NCBI GenBank assembly: GCA_963816435.1
Contig: CAWFKS010000001.1
Span: forward strand, 248,001 to 312,000
Reading direction: 5' to 3'
DNA length: 64,000 nucleotides
DNA from: CAWFKS01 sp963816435
Lineage (GTDB): Bacteria; Pseudomonadota; Alphaproteobacteria; Rhizobiales; Rhizobiaceae
Notes under the pieces: model-generated
Database searches by the model: none
What the model was told of the DNA's origin: nothing
The model's input: the letters and a program-made list of their open reading frames with translations, nothing else
Translations under genes and position numbers: made by a program
In this document: in pieces, positions 42,158 through 56,031 of the stretch
Layout of the letters: each line of letters starts with the position of its first letter
Position numbering within the stretch: position 1 is the stretch's first letter

Positions 42158-43735
42158 ATGCAAGCAAGAACCCTGATATTGGCAGCGCTGGCCGCCGGTG
42201 CGATCGCCGGAAGCGCCAACGCCAGGATCATGACCTCCGAAACGGATGCGGCGCCGCGGGCACCGGCCGAAACCGGCCTCCAGCTGGCGCAGTCGCGCGA
42301 CGTCGAGGTCTATATCGACCGCTACGGTCGGCAGGTGCTGGTCGACCGCAGAACCGGCGACGTCGTCGGTGTGCTCGAGGACGACGATCTGGGCGCGCGC
42401 CGCGAGGACGCGCGCAAGCGGGCAGGTGAAGCCCGCCGCGACGGGCGCTGGCTGATGGGGCAGAAGCTGCGCCGCGAACTCGAAGTGCGCCTGGGATTGC
42501 GCGAGCCGCCGCCCGGAGACGAGGCTTTCGGCCGCGAACCGGCACCGGATGAGCAATACGCACCCCGCGACGCCTTCCCCGCGCCGCCGCGCGAAGAGCC
42601 GCGCTACGAGTCGCGCGGCGAGGTGTCCCGCGCTCCGCTGGAGGCGCCGCGACAGGACGACAATTCCTACGGTGGAGAGCAGCCAGACGACCCCGCCGCG
42701 CAGCCGCTCGACGAGAACCGCGACTACGGCGCGGCGCCTGACGCCGGCTCCGATACCGGTGGCGAGGACGGCTCGATCGTCATGCTGCCGCGCGACGAAC
42801 AGTCGGGCGAGACAGCCGCCCCCGAAGAGGCAGCGCCGCAGCCTGGCGCACCGAGCCGGGAACTGGCCGCGCCGCCTGCCTTCCCCAAGGGTGCGAGCGA
42901 GGACGTGACCAAGATCCAGGTGCTGCTCGACCGACTGGGCCTGTCGCCGGGCGTCATCGACGGCCGGATGGGTTCCAACGTCAACAAGGCGCTGGACGCC
43001 TATAAGGAAAAGTTCGGCCGCAGCCTGCACACCTACGACAAGGACGCCATCAACGCGGCGCTGGCGGATGCCGGCGGCGATGCGCTGACGAAATACACGA
43101 TCACGCCGGACGATGTCGGACAGATGTACCTGGCCTCGGTGCCGCAGGACTACGGCGAGAAGGCCAAGCTCGACCGGCTCGGCTTCACCTCGGTGACGGA
43201 GATGCTGGCCGAGCGCTTCCACATGGACGAGGACTATTTGAAGTCCATCAATGCGGGCGCGGATTTCACGCGGCCGGGGACCATCATAAATGTCGTGTCG
43301 CCCGGGCAGGTGACCACGGGCAAGGTGACCCGCATCATTGCCGACAAGGGCAAGGAACAGGTGCGCGGCTATGACGACCACGACCGCCTGCTGGTGGCCT
43401 ATCCCGCCACGATCGGTTCGGAGGACACGCCGTCGCCGTCCGGCACCGTGAACGTCGAGCGCGTCGCGACCGATCCGCAATACACCTACAACCCGAAGGT
43501 CAACTTCAAGCAGGGCAACAATGACGGGGTGCTGACCATCCCGCCCGGGCCCAACGGGCCGGTGGGGACGATCTGGATAGCGCTGTCGAAGCCGACCTAC
43601 GGCATCCACGGCACGCCGGAGCCTTCGCTGATCGGCAAGACGGCGAGCCACGGCTGCGTGCGGCTGACCAACTGGGACGCGCAGGAACTCGCCAAGATGG
43701 TGGAGCCGGGCGTTACCGTCGAGTTCGTCGACTAG
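42158..43735 (+). CDS. Periplasmic L,D-transpeptidase (YkuD)
   Basis: A 525-residue protein with signal peptide (MQARTLILAALAAGAIAGSANA). Residues about 90-240 are Glu/Pro/Ala-rich linker. A peptidoglycan-binding-like helical domain follows (VTKIQVLLDRLGLSPGVIDGRMGSNVNKALDAY), then the YkuD domain with HGTPEPSLIGKTASHGCVRLTNWD, containing the catalytic H-x(n)-S-H-G-C-V-R motif. It forms 3-3 crosslinks in peptidoglycan or attaches proteins to it; in rhizobia such enzymes matter for polar growth. Upstream 42070-42157 contains no recognised promoter. Confidence 0.93.
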   Translation: MQARTLILAALAAGAIAGSANARIMTSETDAAPRAPAETGLQLAQSRDVEVYIDRYGRQVLVDRRTGDVVGVLEDDDLGARREDARKRAGEARRDGRWLMGQKLRRELEVRLGLREPPPGDEAFGREPAPDEQYAPRDAFPAPPREEPRYESRGEVSRAPLEAPRQDDNSYGGEQPDDPAAQPLDENRDYGAAPDAGSDTGGEDGSIVMLPRDEQSGETAAPEEAAPQPGAPSRELAAPPAFPKGASEDVTKIQVLLDRLGLSPGVIDGRMGSNVNKALDAYKEKFGRSLHTYDKDAINAALADAGGDALTKYTITPDDVGQMYLASVPQDYGEKAKLDRLGFTSVTEMLAERFHMDEDYLKSINAGADFTRPGTIINVVSPGQVTTGKVTRIIADKGKEQVRGYDDHDRLLVAYPATIGSEDTPSPSGTVNVERVATDPQYTYNPKVNFKQGNNDGVLTIPPGPNGPVGTIWIALSKPTYGIHGTPEPSLIGKTASHGCVRLTNWDAQELAKMVEPGVTVEFVD

Positions 43736-43801
43736 GCTGCCTGACGCAGGCTGACCTTCCGGCGATTGCCCGCCGGGCAAATCGAGCCTATTGGCGGGGG
43801 C

Positions 43802-45596
43802 ATGGCTCCCGCCGAAGCTCCCGACAGCGACAAGTCCGCCGCGGCCGATAGCGCAGCGAGCTTCTGCCCGCCCGGAGCGAGGCCTTTCGTGCTGGTCGCC
43901 GCGATCCTGGCGTCCGCACTCGGTTTCATCGACAATTCGGTGGTCTCCATTGCCGTCCCGGCGATCCGCGCCGACCTTGGCGCATCGCTTGCCGAGGCGC
44001 AGTGGGTGTCCAATGCCTACGCACTGGCGCTGTCGGCACTGATTCTGGCCGGTGGCGCCGCGGGCGACCGCTTCGGATTGAGGCGCACTTTCGTCGCCGG
44101 CATCGCCGTCTTCGTGGCCGCCTCGCTGCTTTCGGCCGCGGCGCCCGGCACGTATTTCCTGATCGCGGCGCGTGGCCTGCAGGGGATCGGCGCCGCCTTC
44201 ATGGTGCCGGGCAGCCTCGCCATCATCGCCAAGGCCTATCCGAAACGCGAACGCGGCCGCGCCATCGGCCTGTGGGCCTCGGCCTCGGCGCTGACAACTT
44301 CGCTCGGGCCGGTGATCGGCGGGTTGATCCTGTCGGCGCCGGTCGAGGGCATGTGGCGCGTCGTGTTCGCCGTGAACCTGCCGCTCGGCGGCATCGCGGT
44401 CTGGCTGCTGCTGTTCAAGGTGCCGGCCGACCGTCCTGCGAATCGCCGCCGGCTCGATCTCGGCGGCGCCGCGCTGGCCACCCTCGCCTTTGGCATTCTC
44501 GCATTCGGGCTGACTGCAAGCAGCAGCCGGCTCGTCGGCATCTTCGACCTGGCTGATCGGCGGCTGCGTGGCCGTTGCGCTGGCGCTGCTGGCGGCATTC
44601 ATCCGGTGGGAGCAATCGAGCCGGCACCCGATGGTCAACCTGGCGCTGTTCAGGATACGCGCCTTCGCCGGCGCCAACGCCGCGACCTTCTTCCTCTATT
44701 TCGCGCTGTCGGCGAACCTCTTCTACCTGCCCATGCTGCTGATTGCAGGGTGGGGACTGGGAGAGGGGACCGCGGGCTTCGTCTTCCTGCCACTGTCGGG
44801 GTCGATCGCCTTGATGTCTGGCCTGGTCGGCCGGCTCGCCGATCGGGTCGGACCGCGCCTGCCTATGGCAGCGGGCAGCGCGGTGGTGGCGATCGCCTTC
44901 GCCGGCCTGGCGACGCTCGTCGGGCTCGGTGTCCACCGCTTCTGGACCGGCGTGTTCCCGGGAATGGTGGTGTTCGGGCTCGGCATGTCGCTGGTGGTAT
45001 CGCCACTTTCGACGGCGGTGATGACGGCGGTGGAGGACGCCGACACCGGGGCCGCATCGGGCATCAACAACGCGGTATCGCGCGTGGCGGGGCTGATCGC
45101 CGTCGCCGCGATGGGCGGTGTGGCGGCCTTCGCCTACCGGCACGCGCTCGGCGGCCTGGCGGAGATGCCGGAATTCGGCGAGCCGGCCGCCGACCTGTCG
45201 GCCGCGAGGGAGGCGGCGCGCGTGGCGGCCAGCGACACGGCCTATGCCACCGTCGCCTGGGTGGCCTCGGCGCTGGCCGCACTGGCTGCCATCATCGCGC
45301 TTGCGACGGTGCCGGGACGAAAGAAGCCGGACGAAGAGCGAAGAGCGAGAGCGCGGACTGATCGCCGGCGGCGTCAGCCGTCGAGACCGGCGCTGGCCAC
45401 CGAAAGCGGCCCCTGGTCCTGCTCGCGCAACAGGTCGTCGATGCGCTTGCGTTCGCGGTTGAAGGCCTCGAGTTCCTCGCTCTTCAGCGTGCGGCCGACA
45501 GGCAGGCGCACCCTCAAGGGGTCGACCGGCCGATCGTTGATGCGGATCTCGAAGTGGACGTGCGGCCCCGTCGAAAGCCCGGTGGAGCCGACATAG
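43802..45596 (+). CDS. MFS drug:H+ antiporter (DHA2-like), frameshifted
   Basis: Start ATG 43802. A 14-helix-type MFS transporter: ASALGFIDNSVVSIAVPAIRADLG (helix 1, motif D1), QWVSNAYALALSALILAGGAAGDRFGLRRTF (motif A), GIGAAFMVPGSLAII and GPVIGGLI (motif C). One extra base at 44551-44552 shifts the frame; without it DL-LIGGCVAVALALLAAFIRW joins and the second half continues to ALATVPGRKKP. The frame then stays open into the M23 gene on the other strand to 45596, so the true C-terminus probably lies near 45340-45365. Expected role: proton-driven multidrug export. Confidence 0.78.
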
Positions 45597-47317
45597 CCGA
45601 TAATCTGGCCCTGCCGGACGTGCACGCCCGGCGCGATGCCCTTGGCGAAGCTGGTCTGGTGGCCGTAATAGGTCTCGTAGCCGTTGGGATGCCTGATGAT
45701 CGTCAGGTTCCCGTAACCGGACGAGCGGCCGGCCTTCTCGATGACACCGTTGCCGGCGGCCATGATCGGCGTCCCACGCTTGATCGCCCAGTCGACGCCG
45801 GTGTGCATGCGCGTGTAGCCGAGAATCGGATGTCGCTGCCGTCCGAAGCCGCGGCTCAGCCTGGCGCCGGGTACCGGATTGCGGATCAGGAACTGGCGGG
45901 CGCTTTTTCCGTCCTTATCGAAATAGTCGACCGTGCCGTCTTCCATCTGAAAGCGGTAATAGGTGCGCACGTTGCCGCCGAAGCTCGCTTTGACGTAGAG
46001 CAGCTCCGAATCCGGCGAGGCGCTGTCATCCTTCTCGGGGCGGGAAAACAGGACTTCCAGCCGGTCGCTGGGGGTTAGCCGCGACTGAAAATCGACGTCG
46101 GAGGCCAGCAGCTTGATGAGCCGGCGCGTCATCTTGGCCGACAGCCCGTAGGAGAAAGCGGAACGGTAGATGCCGTCATAGGCCGACGGCAGTTCGCCGC
46201 GGACGCTGACCGGAGGCGAATCCTCGAAAGCGGTCGCCACTTCAGGGTTCGGCTCGGGCTCGTCGGCCGGCACGTACTGGCCGCGGTCGTCGACGGCGAT
46301 CGTCACCACGTGCTTGTCGTGATCGTAGATGCTGGCGCGCACGATGCGGTGCTCGTCGCCATCGGCAACGATGCCGAGGCGCAGAACCGTTCCCGCCTTC
46401 AGGCCCTTGGTGCTCAGCAGCTTGGAAATGGCCTCGGCCATGCCGGAGGCCTCGTCCTCGGAGTAGCCGGCGTCGCGGAAGGCATCGAGGATCTTCTTGT
46501 CCGTGGTGAACGGGATGATGTCCTCGGCGAATTCGCTGGTCTGCGCACTGCTGCGCTCGCGCGGCGACACCGACATGTTCTCGGGCACGATCCTGACGCC
46601 GTAGGAGGCGTTGGGCGGGCTCGCTGCCGGGACCTGGCCGAAACGCTGCGGATTGACGTAACGGAGCGCGGCGATCTGCACCGCGCCGTCGTCGAGGACG
46701 GCGCTGGCGGTCCGCACGACGGTTTCGACCTCGTCGGCGCTCAGCTCGCTCGATTCCTCGAACTTCGCCGTCTCGATCGGGAAGTCGACCGTCTTGAGGC
46801 TGACCTCGCTCTCCACCTTGGCGCCGTAGATGAGGCCGGTATTGGCGGTCGGCGCCGAACCGTCGTCGGCGAAAACCTCGGTTGGGTCGAACGGCGGGTA
46901 GTCGCGATCGGTGGTGTGGCCGGCGGCCAGCGCCATCTTGACGTCGACGAAAGGCACGGTGCGGATGACGTCGCGGTCGCCGGAGCGGATGACGGTCGAG
47001 ACCTCCATGCGGTGCTTGTCGGAGGGCTTGGCGATTGCGCGCGGGGAAAGAACGCGCGCGGCCTTGGCGGCCTCGCCGGAGCCATCGCCCATATCGGCCA
47101 GCTTGGCGATCTCGGGAGGTGTTGCCAGGATCTCGCGGCCGTTGAGTGCGGCGGACAGCGCCACGCCCATGAGCACGCACGAGGTGACGCCAGTCAGGAA
47201 AGTGCCCGAAAGCCAGCGCGCCGAGATCTCGCGACGGTCGGGCGGGCCGCTCTGGCCGTCCCCGCTCAGCGGCGGTTCGTCCCCGAGCTCGGCTATGGTC
47301 TGGCTGTTGTCGTGCAT
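45374..47317 (-). CDS. M23 family murein endopeptidase
   Basis: A 647-residue protein from ATG 47317 (MHDNSQTIAELGDEPPLSGDG...). A single N-terminal membrane anchor at about residues 34-56 (GTFLTGVTSCVLMGVALSAAL). A long periplasmic region follows, with a LysM/OapA-like segment (LRLGIVADGDEHRIVRASIYD). Then the LytM domain: GFGRQRHPILGYTRMHTGVDWAIKRGTPIMAAGNGVI and GPHVHFEIRI carry zinc ligands H-x3-D and H-x-H. It cuts peptidoglycan cross-bridges during growth and division. It converges with the MFS gene with an overlap whose size depends on the MFS end. Confidence 0.93.
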   Translation of the reverse strand: MHDNSQTIAELGDEPPLSGDGQSGPPDRREISARWLSGTFLTGVTSCVLMGVALSAALNGREILATPPEIAKLADMGDGSGEAAKAARVLSPRAIAKPSDKHRMEVSTVIRSGDRDVIRTVPFVDVKMALAAGHTTDRDYPPFDPTEVFADDGSAPTANTGLIYGAKVESEVSLKTVDFPIETAKFEESSELSADEVETVVRTASAVLDDGAVQIAALRYVNPQRFGQVPAASPPNASYGVRIVPENMSVSPRERSSAQTSEFAEDIIPFTTDKKILDAFRDAGYSEDEASGMAEAISKLLSTKGLKAGTVLRLGIVADGDEHRIVRASIYDHDKHVVTIAVDDRGQYVPADEPEPNPEVATAFEDSPPVSVRGELPSAYDGIYRSAFSYGLSAKMTRRLIKLLASDVDFQSRLTPSDRLEVLFSRPEKDDSASPDSELLYVKASFGGNVRTYYRFQMEDGTVDYFDKDGKSARQFLIRNPVPGARLSRGFGRQRHPILGYTRMHTGVDWAIKRGTPIMAAGNGVIEKAGRSSGYGNLTIIRHPNGYETYYGHQTSFAKGIAPGVHVRQGQIIGYVGSTGLSTGPHVHFEIRINDRPVDPLRVRLPVGRTLKSEELEAFNRERKRIDDLLREQDQGPLSVASAGLDG

Positions 47318-47670
47318 CCCCTCAGGCGCAGTCCGTTTCGGCTCTGGTGTCTCGATTTCCGGAGCGGCCGCAAGACATTTGCCCCTGGCGGCCCGGCAAG
47401 TCAACGCGGCGGCCCCTGGCGGCGCGTGGAGCCGAACGGGTAGGCGGCAAATCCGACCTGAATATGGCTGGGAACGCGCCGCGCGTCGCGCGGGCGCGCA
47501 CGCACGAGGGGGAGCCGGTGATGCCGGGCATGGTCGCCGCAGAGGGAGCGCCCGCGGCGGAGGCGGATCCACGACCCACCGCGGCGGTAGGGGAGGCTCT
47601 CCTTGCGTCAGTCGCGAGGCGGCCCCATATCGTTGCAAACACTGCATTCGAGCCCCGGAAAAGGCCGTCG
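47318..47670. other. Non-coding gap before the rRNA operon
   Basis: 353 bases between the M23 start and the rRNA promoter. GC-rich with short open frames that look like chance. No repeat, tRNA or clear motif recognised; the M23 promoter must lie here on the minus strand. Confidence 0.5.
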
Positions 47671-47731
47671 CAAAAAATTCAAGAAAGTTCGAAAATCGTT
47701 GTTGACACCCGGCGGGGCCCCCGCCTATATA
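47671..47731 (+). promoter_or_regulatory. rRNA operon promoter with A-rich UP-like element
   Basis: TTGACA at 47702-47707 and TATATA at 47726-47731 with an 18-base spacer (17 if CTATAT is taken as -10). The 30 bases upstream (47671-47700) have A-runs in an otherwise GC-rich region, as expected for an UP element bound by the RNA polymerase alpha subunit. Confidence 0.85.
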
Positions 47732-48102
47732 CGCCTCACCAACGACGGCGGCGACGCTGCTGGCGACCAAGGAGTTCGCTCCTGAGTTTGCTGAGTTGGA
47801 CCAAATCAAGAGAGCCGCGTGAGCGACACTCGGTAGGGCCCGAAGCCAAAAGCAGACAGGCCCATGATACCGCGTCTGCGGTATCCGTTCTTTGACAACT
47901 GAATATTGAAGAAAGAGAAACGTGGGCGGCAGAGTCCCGCGGAACTCGAAAGCCCTTCGGGGTGATCGGTTCCACAGAAGAGACTTTGGCGGTTCACGTT
48001 TCGAGAGAAAAGTTACAACTCGCTTCCGTGCGAAAGTGCGGATGCGTAGGTGTGAATGTTCTCGTCAATTCATGCGTGACCAAATAGCCAAAAGATCATT
48101 CT
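47732..48102 (+). other. rRNA operon leader
   Basis: About 370 bases of transcribed leader before 16S. It contains GTTCTTTGACAACTGAAT near 47888, resembling the boxA-containing antitermination region found before rhizobial 16S genes. No coding signal. Confidence 0.7.
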
Positions 48103-49595
<1,493 letters not shown>

Positions 49596-49775
49596 GTTCC
49601 CTCAGGGCTTCGGCTCTATCGGAACTCTTTCAGAACAAGACGCGAAGGGAGTCACCTTCACGTCGCGCATACCAAGCGGGAACTGCCGCCTTCGTTTCTC
49701 TTTCTTCGCGAATGACTAACCATGCCTTCTGGCGAACCCGGCAGGTGCGGGCCAGGCCATAAAGCATGTGGTCGA

Positions 49776-49852
<77 letters not shown>

Positions 49853-49868
49853 TCTTCCTTGCCGTTTC

Positions 49869-49944
49869 GGGGCCGTAGCTCAGCTGGGAGAGCACCTGCT
49901 TTGCAAGCAGGGGGTCGTCGGTTCGATCCCGTCCGGCTCCACCA
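49869..49944 (+). tRNA. tRNA-Ala (TGC)
   Basis: Acceptor GGGGCCG pairing CGGCTCC, anticodon TGC in CTTTGCAAG, T-loop GTTCGATCC, encoded CCA at 49942-49944. Second spacer tRNA, 16 bases after tRNA-Ile. Confidence 0.98.
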
Positions 49945-50303
49945 AACGGCAGCCGGAAGTGGTCGTCATGGTCATTCGCTTAGGAAAAAGGTTTGCGACC
50001 GGTTCGCCGGTCGCCTGTTCTGCATGACATCGTAAAGAGAAGATTTGTTCGGGTTCCGCGTTCGGAGCCTGGTCCGGGAAGGTCCATAACCTTCCGTAGG
50101 TGGCCGGGTGATGATGGGCGCGGTTCGTCGCGGGAGACGCTCAATCTCCCGCAGATGATTGGCTTGCCTAACCGCAGCCATCGGACAGATCTCGAGAAGC
50201 TGGTCTTTTATGCCAATACCGTCCGTCTTCATGTGCCGCGCCGTTTGCCGACGACGCGGACCAACGCATGCGGGCACATGGATGGGCATTGGCAATGAGA
50301 ATG
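49945..50303 (+). other. 16S-23S internal spacer, distal part
   Basis: 359 bases between tRNA-Ala and 23S. Transcribed spacer with precursor-stem sequences for 23S processing expected near its end; no gene seen. Confidence 0.75.
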
Positions 50304-53103
<2,800 letters not shown>

Positions 53104-53171
53104 TTCTCATTGCTTGTGCCCATCTTTACGGGCGGCAAGCCCAGCTTCTCGAAAACGATATGCGCTTTGTT

Positions 53172-53290
53172 GACCTGGTGGTTATGGCGGAGCGGCTGCA
53201 CCCGATCCCATTCCGAACTCGGCCGTGAAACGCTCCAGCGCTGATGGTACTTCGTCTCAAGACGCGGGAGAGTAGGTCGCTGCCAGGTCT
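53172..53290 (+). rRNA. rrf: 5S ribosomal RNA
   Basis: GACCTGGTGG at the 5' end pairs with TGCCAGGTC at the 3' end. The internal CGATCCCATTCCGAACTCGG is the conserved 5S loop region. About 119 nt. Confidence 0.96.
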
Positions 53291-53425
53291 ATAAAACGCA
53301 TATCGGATCATCTTCTCTTTGCATGTTCCGCCCGGTTGGGCGGCAATGGCCGCCAGCTCGATGAGAGCACGGGCGGCCTTTCGAATTTGCAGGACATGTT
53401 TGCGCAGGCTCCGGCCTGCGCGTGT

Positions 53426-53502
<77 letters not shown>

Positions 53503-53608
53503 AATTTCCCCTTTCTTCCATGGATCGAGAACGCCCGTCGCGAGCGCGTCCAGACGCGCGGACACGACAGGTTTTCGCGCCGCCGGCTTCTCTTCGGACC
53601 ATTCTTCA

Positions 53609-53634
53609 GGGCCGCCCTCGGGTGGCCCCTTTTT
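53609..53634 (+). terminator. Rho-independent terminator of the rRNA operon
   Basis: GGGCCGCC (53609-53616), loop CTCG, GGTGGCCC (53621-53628), then CTTTTT. An 8-bp stem with one G-T pair about 107 bases after tRNA-fMet. Confidence 0.85.
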
Positions 53635-53728
53635 CGTTCGGGAGGTTCTTACGCCCCTAACTAAAGTTGACCCGGATCAATGTGGGGCTTCTTGCGGTTC
53701 AACATCGTTGGTGCCGCAGTCCAAAGGA

Positions 53729-54125
53729 ATGAGAGAGATGCCGGACGAACTCGCGGGAAATGCCTTCTCAATGCCGCCGCTGCCGGGCATCGGCGGCGCC
53801 TTCAAGTTGCTCCAGGCGACGGCCAACATGCAGGCAGAGGTCTACAAGTCGATGTTGCGCTATCAGGTCGAGGCGATCGGCTTCCTCAAGCGCCGCTATG
53901 AGCAGGACATCGAGCTCATCGACGATCTCGATCGAGGCGGAGGAACTGAACGACGCCTTCGAGGTGATGAGCGACTTCTTCGAAAACGCCGCCAGCGAGT
54001 ATGCGCGCGAGGCGAGCAAGCTCGCCACGATCGGCTCGTCCGTCGCTTCCGAAGCGGCCAGACGCATACGCAAGGATGCCGAAGGCGGCTTCGCGGACAT
54101 GGCGGCACGCACTGCGGCGGCGTAG
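53729..54125 (+). CDS. Phasin family protein, frameshifted
   Basis: ATG 53729 gives MREMPDELAGNAFSMPPLPGIGGAFKLLQATANMQAEVYKSMLRYQVEAIGFLKRRYEQDIELIDD. One extra base at 53936-53938 shifts the frame; removing it continues SIEAEELNDAFEVMSDFFENAASEYAREASKL to the stop at 54125. The helical, amphipathic pattern fits phasins, which coat polyhydroxyalkanoate granules. Length about 131 residues. The PHA synthase fragment immediately downstream supports the assignment. Confidence 0.75.
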
Positions 54126-54149
54126 CACGGTCCGCGTCGGCGGGCAGCC

Positions 54150-54541
54150 CGGTCCACGCCGAGGAAATTCCGGTACCGGTATTCGCCGTCGGCACCGTCA
54201 CCGACCGCGTGAGGCCGTGGCGTTCGGTGTGCAAGCTGACCTACCTGCTCGACACCGACGTCGATTTCGTGCTGACCAGCGGCGGCCACAATGCCGGCAT
54301 CGTCTCGGAGCCGGGGCACCGGCATCGCAGCTACCGCCGGTTTGAATACAGGCTGGGTGGCCCGCATGCCGACCCCGACGGGTGGGCCGAGAGCGCGCCG
54401 GGGGTCGAAGGCTCCTGGTGGCCGGCGTGGACGGATTGGCTTCGCGGTCATTCCGGCCGCAAGGTGGAGGCGCGCAAGCCCGGCTCGAAGATTGTTCCGC
54501 CGATCTGTACGGCACCCGCCACCTACGTGCTGGAGCCGTAG
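54150..54541 (+). pseudogene. C-terminal remnant of PHA synthase (PhaC)
   Basis: About 130 residues: EEIPVPVFAVGTVTDRVRPWRSVCKL, FVLTSGGHNAGIVSEPGH, and VEGSWWPAWTDWL then TYVLEP at TAG 54539-54541. This is the last fifth of class I PhaC: the catalytic Asp (TVTDRVRPW) and His (GGHNAG) remain, but the lipase-box Cys (G-x-C-x-G) and the first 400-odd residues are absent. No ATG suited to a stand-alone gene. It joins almost directly to the phasin stop, suggesting a deletion. Natural stop codon retained, three bases before the IS5 target duplication. Confidence 0.8.
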
Positions 54542-55695
54542 GAACCTGGAGACCTCCGGAAACCGTGCCAGCCCGGTCGGTTTGCCGTTAGGGTAAGCGG
54601 AGCGCTCCTGATCTAGCGAGCTTTCGTCGCGGTTTCGTCGGTTTGAAGCCTCCGATCCGCTCTTTTCGTGGTCAGGCAGGCAGACTCCGCCCGTCGAGCC
54701 AGCACCAGCGCTTCATGTTGTAGGCCATGTTGGCGAGCGTGACGGCGGCCTCGGCCCTGGCGATGCCGATGGTTCGGACGAACAGCCTCATGCGATCCTT
54801 TTGCTCGGCGAAGACATGCTCGACCCGGGCCCGGACTTTGGACTTCGCGGCATTGCCCCTGGCGATCGGCTTCGGCATCGGCTTGCCCTTCGGCTTCTTT
54901 CGATGAATGCGGCTGACCTTGCCCGACCTTTCCAGAAACGCCTCGTTGGCCGCCGACCGGTAGGCCGTGTCGGCCCATACGTCCGAGGCCGTGTTGGCCG
55001 GATCGATCAGGCCTTCGCGAAGCCGGGCACCGTCATGGGCGGCGGCATCGGTCACAAGAGCACGGCGGATGATGCCATGCCGCCGGTCTATCGAGATGTG
55101 GTTCTTATAGCCGAAGAAGGGGATGGCGATGTCGATCTGCGGCTGGCCCTCGTCGTTCGGCCTTGCCTTGGAGAACTTCACTGTCCAGCGGGCATCGCGG
55201 TCCTTCTGGCGGAGCTTCGACGGTTTGTCCTTCCAGGCTTCAGGAACCTCGCCTGCCTTGATGGCGGCCTTCTCGCCATCGGTATTGCGTTGCTTCGGCG
55301 CAGCCACCAGCGTCGCATCGATGATCTGGCCGCCCATCGGCAGATAGCCCGCTTCCGCGATCGCCCGGTCCAGCCGCTCGAACAGCCTGTCGAGCGCCTT
55401 GGCTGCGATCAGCGCCTCGCGGAAATCCCAAAGCGTGTTGGCGTCCGGCACCGTGTCGCCGGGGCCGAACCCGCAAAACCGCATCCAGCTCAAGCGATCC
55501 CGCACCATGTAGCTCGTCTGGGCCAATGACAGGCCATAAAGCCCCTGCAGCACCAGCATCCTGAATTTCAGCACCGGATCGAAACCGGGACGGCCGCCCT
55601 TTGAAGGATGGCGCCGGCGCAACGCCTTCGCCAAGGCCGGCCGGAACATCGCGAAATCGACCGTCGCTGCGAGCTTCTCCAATGGATCGCCTTCC

Positions 55696-55699
55696 GCCG
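55696..55699. repeat. Target duplication GCCG, left copy
   Basis: GCCG here and at 56903-56906 flank the IS3 element. A 4-bp duplication fits the IS407-type branch of IS3. Confidence 0.85.
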
Positions 55700-55749
55700 T
55701 GACCTGCTCCCCTGAAATGTCCTCGCTTTGAGGTTAGCCTGTCATCCGG

Positions 55750-56031
55750 ATGAGGAGACAGGCAATGAAGCGCAGCAGGTTTTCCGACGAACAGATCATC
55801 GGCATTTTGAAGGAGCACCAGGCGGGGCTATCGGCGACGGAGCTCTGCCGCAAATACGGTGTGAGCGACGCGACGTTTTACAAGTGGCGCTCGAAGTATG
55901 GCGGCATGGAGCTGTCGGAGGCGAAGCGGCTGAAGAGCCTCGAGGAGGAGAACGGCAAGCTGAAGCGCCTACTGGCCGACGCCATGCTCGACGTCTCGAC
56001 CTTGCGCGAGATGCTCGGAAAAAACTTCTGA
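55750..56031 (+). CDS. IS3 transposase OrfA
   Basis: A 93-residue protein with an N-terminal helix-turn-helix (RSRFSDEQIIGILKEHQAG, SATELCRKYGVSDATFYKWRSKYGG) and a leucine-zipper-like C-terminus (LKSLEEENGKLKRLLADAML). It binds the element ends. Starts at ATG 55750, or 55765 (MKRSRF). Near its end A-AAA-AAC at 56019-56025 is an ideal -1 slippage heptamer, six bases before the TGA stop. Confidence 0.93.
   Translation: MRRQAMKRSRFSDEQIIGILKEHQAGLSATELCRKYGVSDATFYKWRSKYGGMELSEAKRLKSLEEENGKLKRLLADAMLDVSTLREMLGKNF

Noticed and set aside
42119..44677. Long antisense frame across the L,D-transpeptidase and MFS genes
   Set aside because: It spans two clear genes and gives Arg/Gly/His-rich sequence without domain structure.
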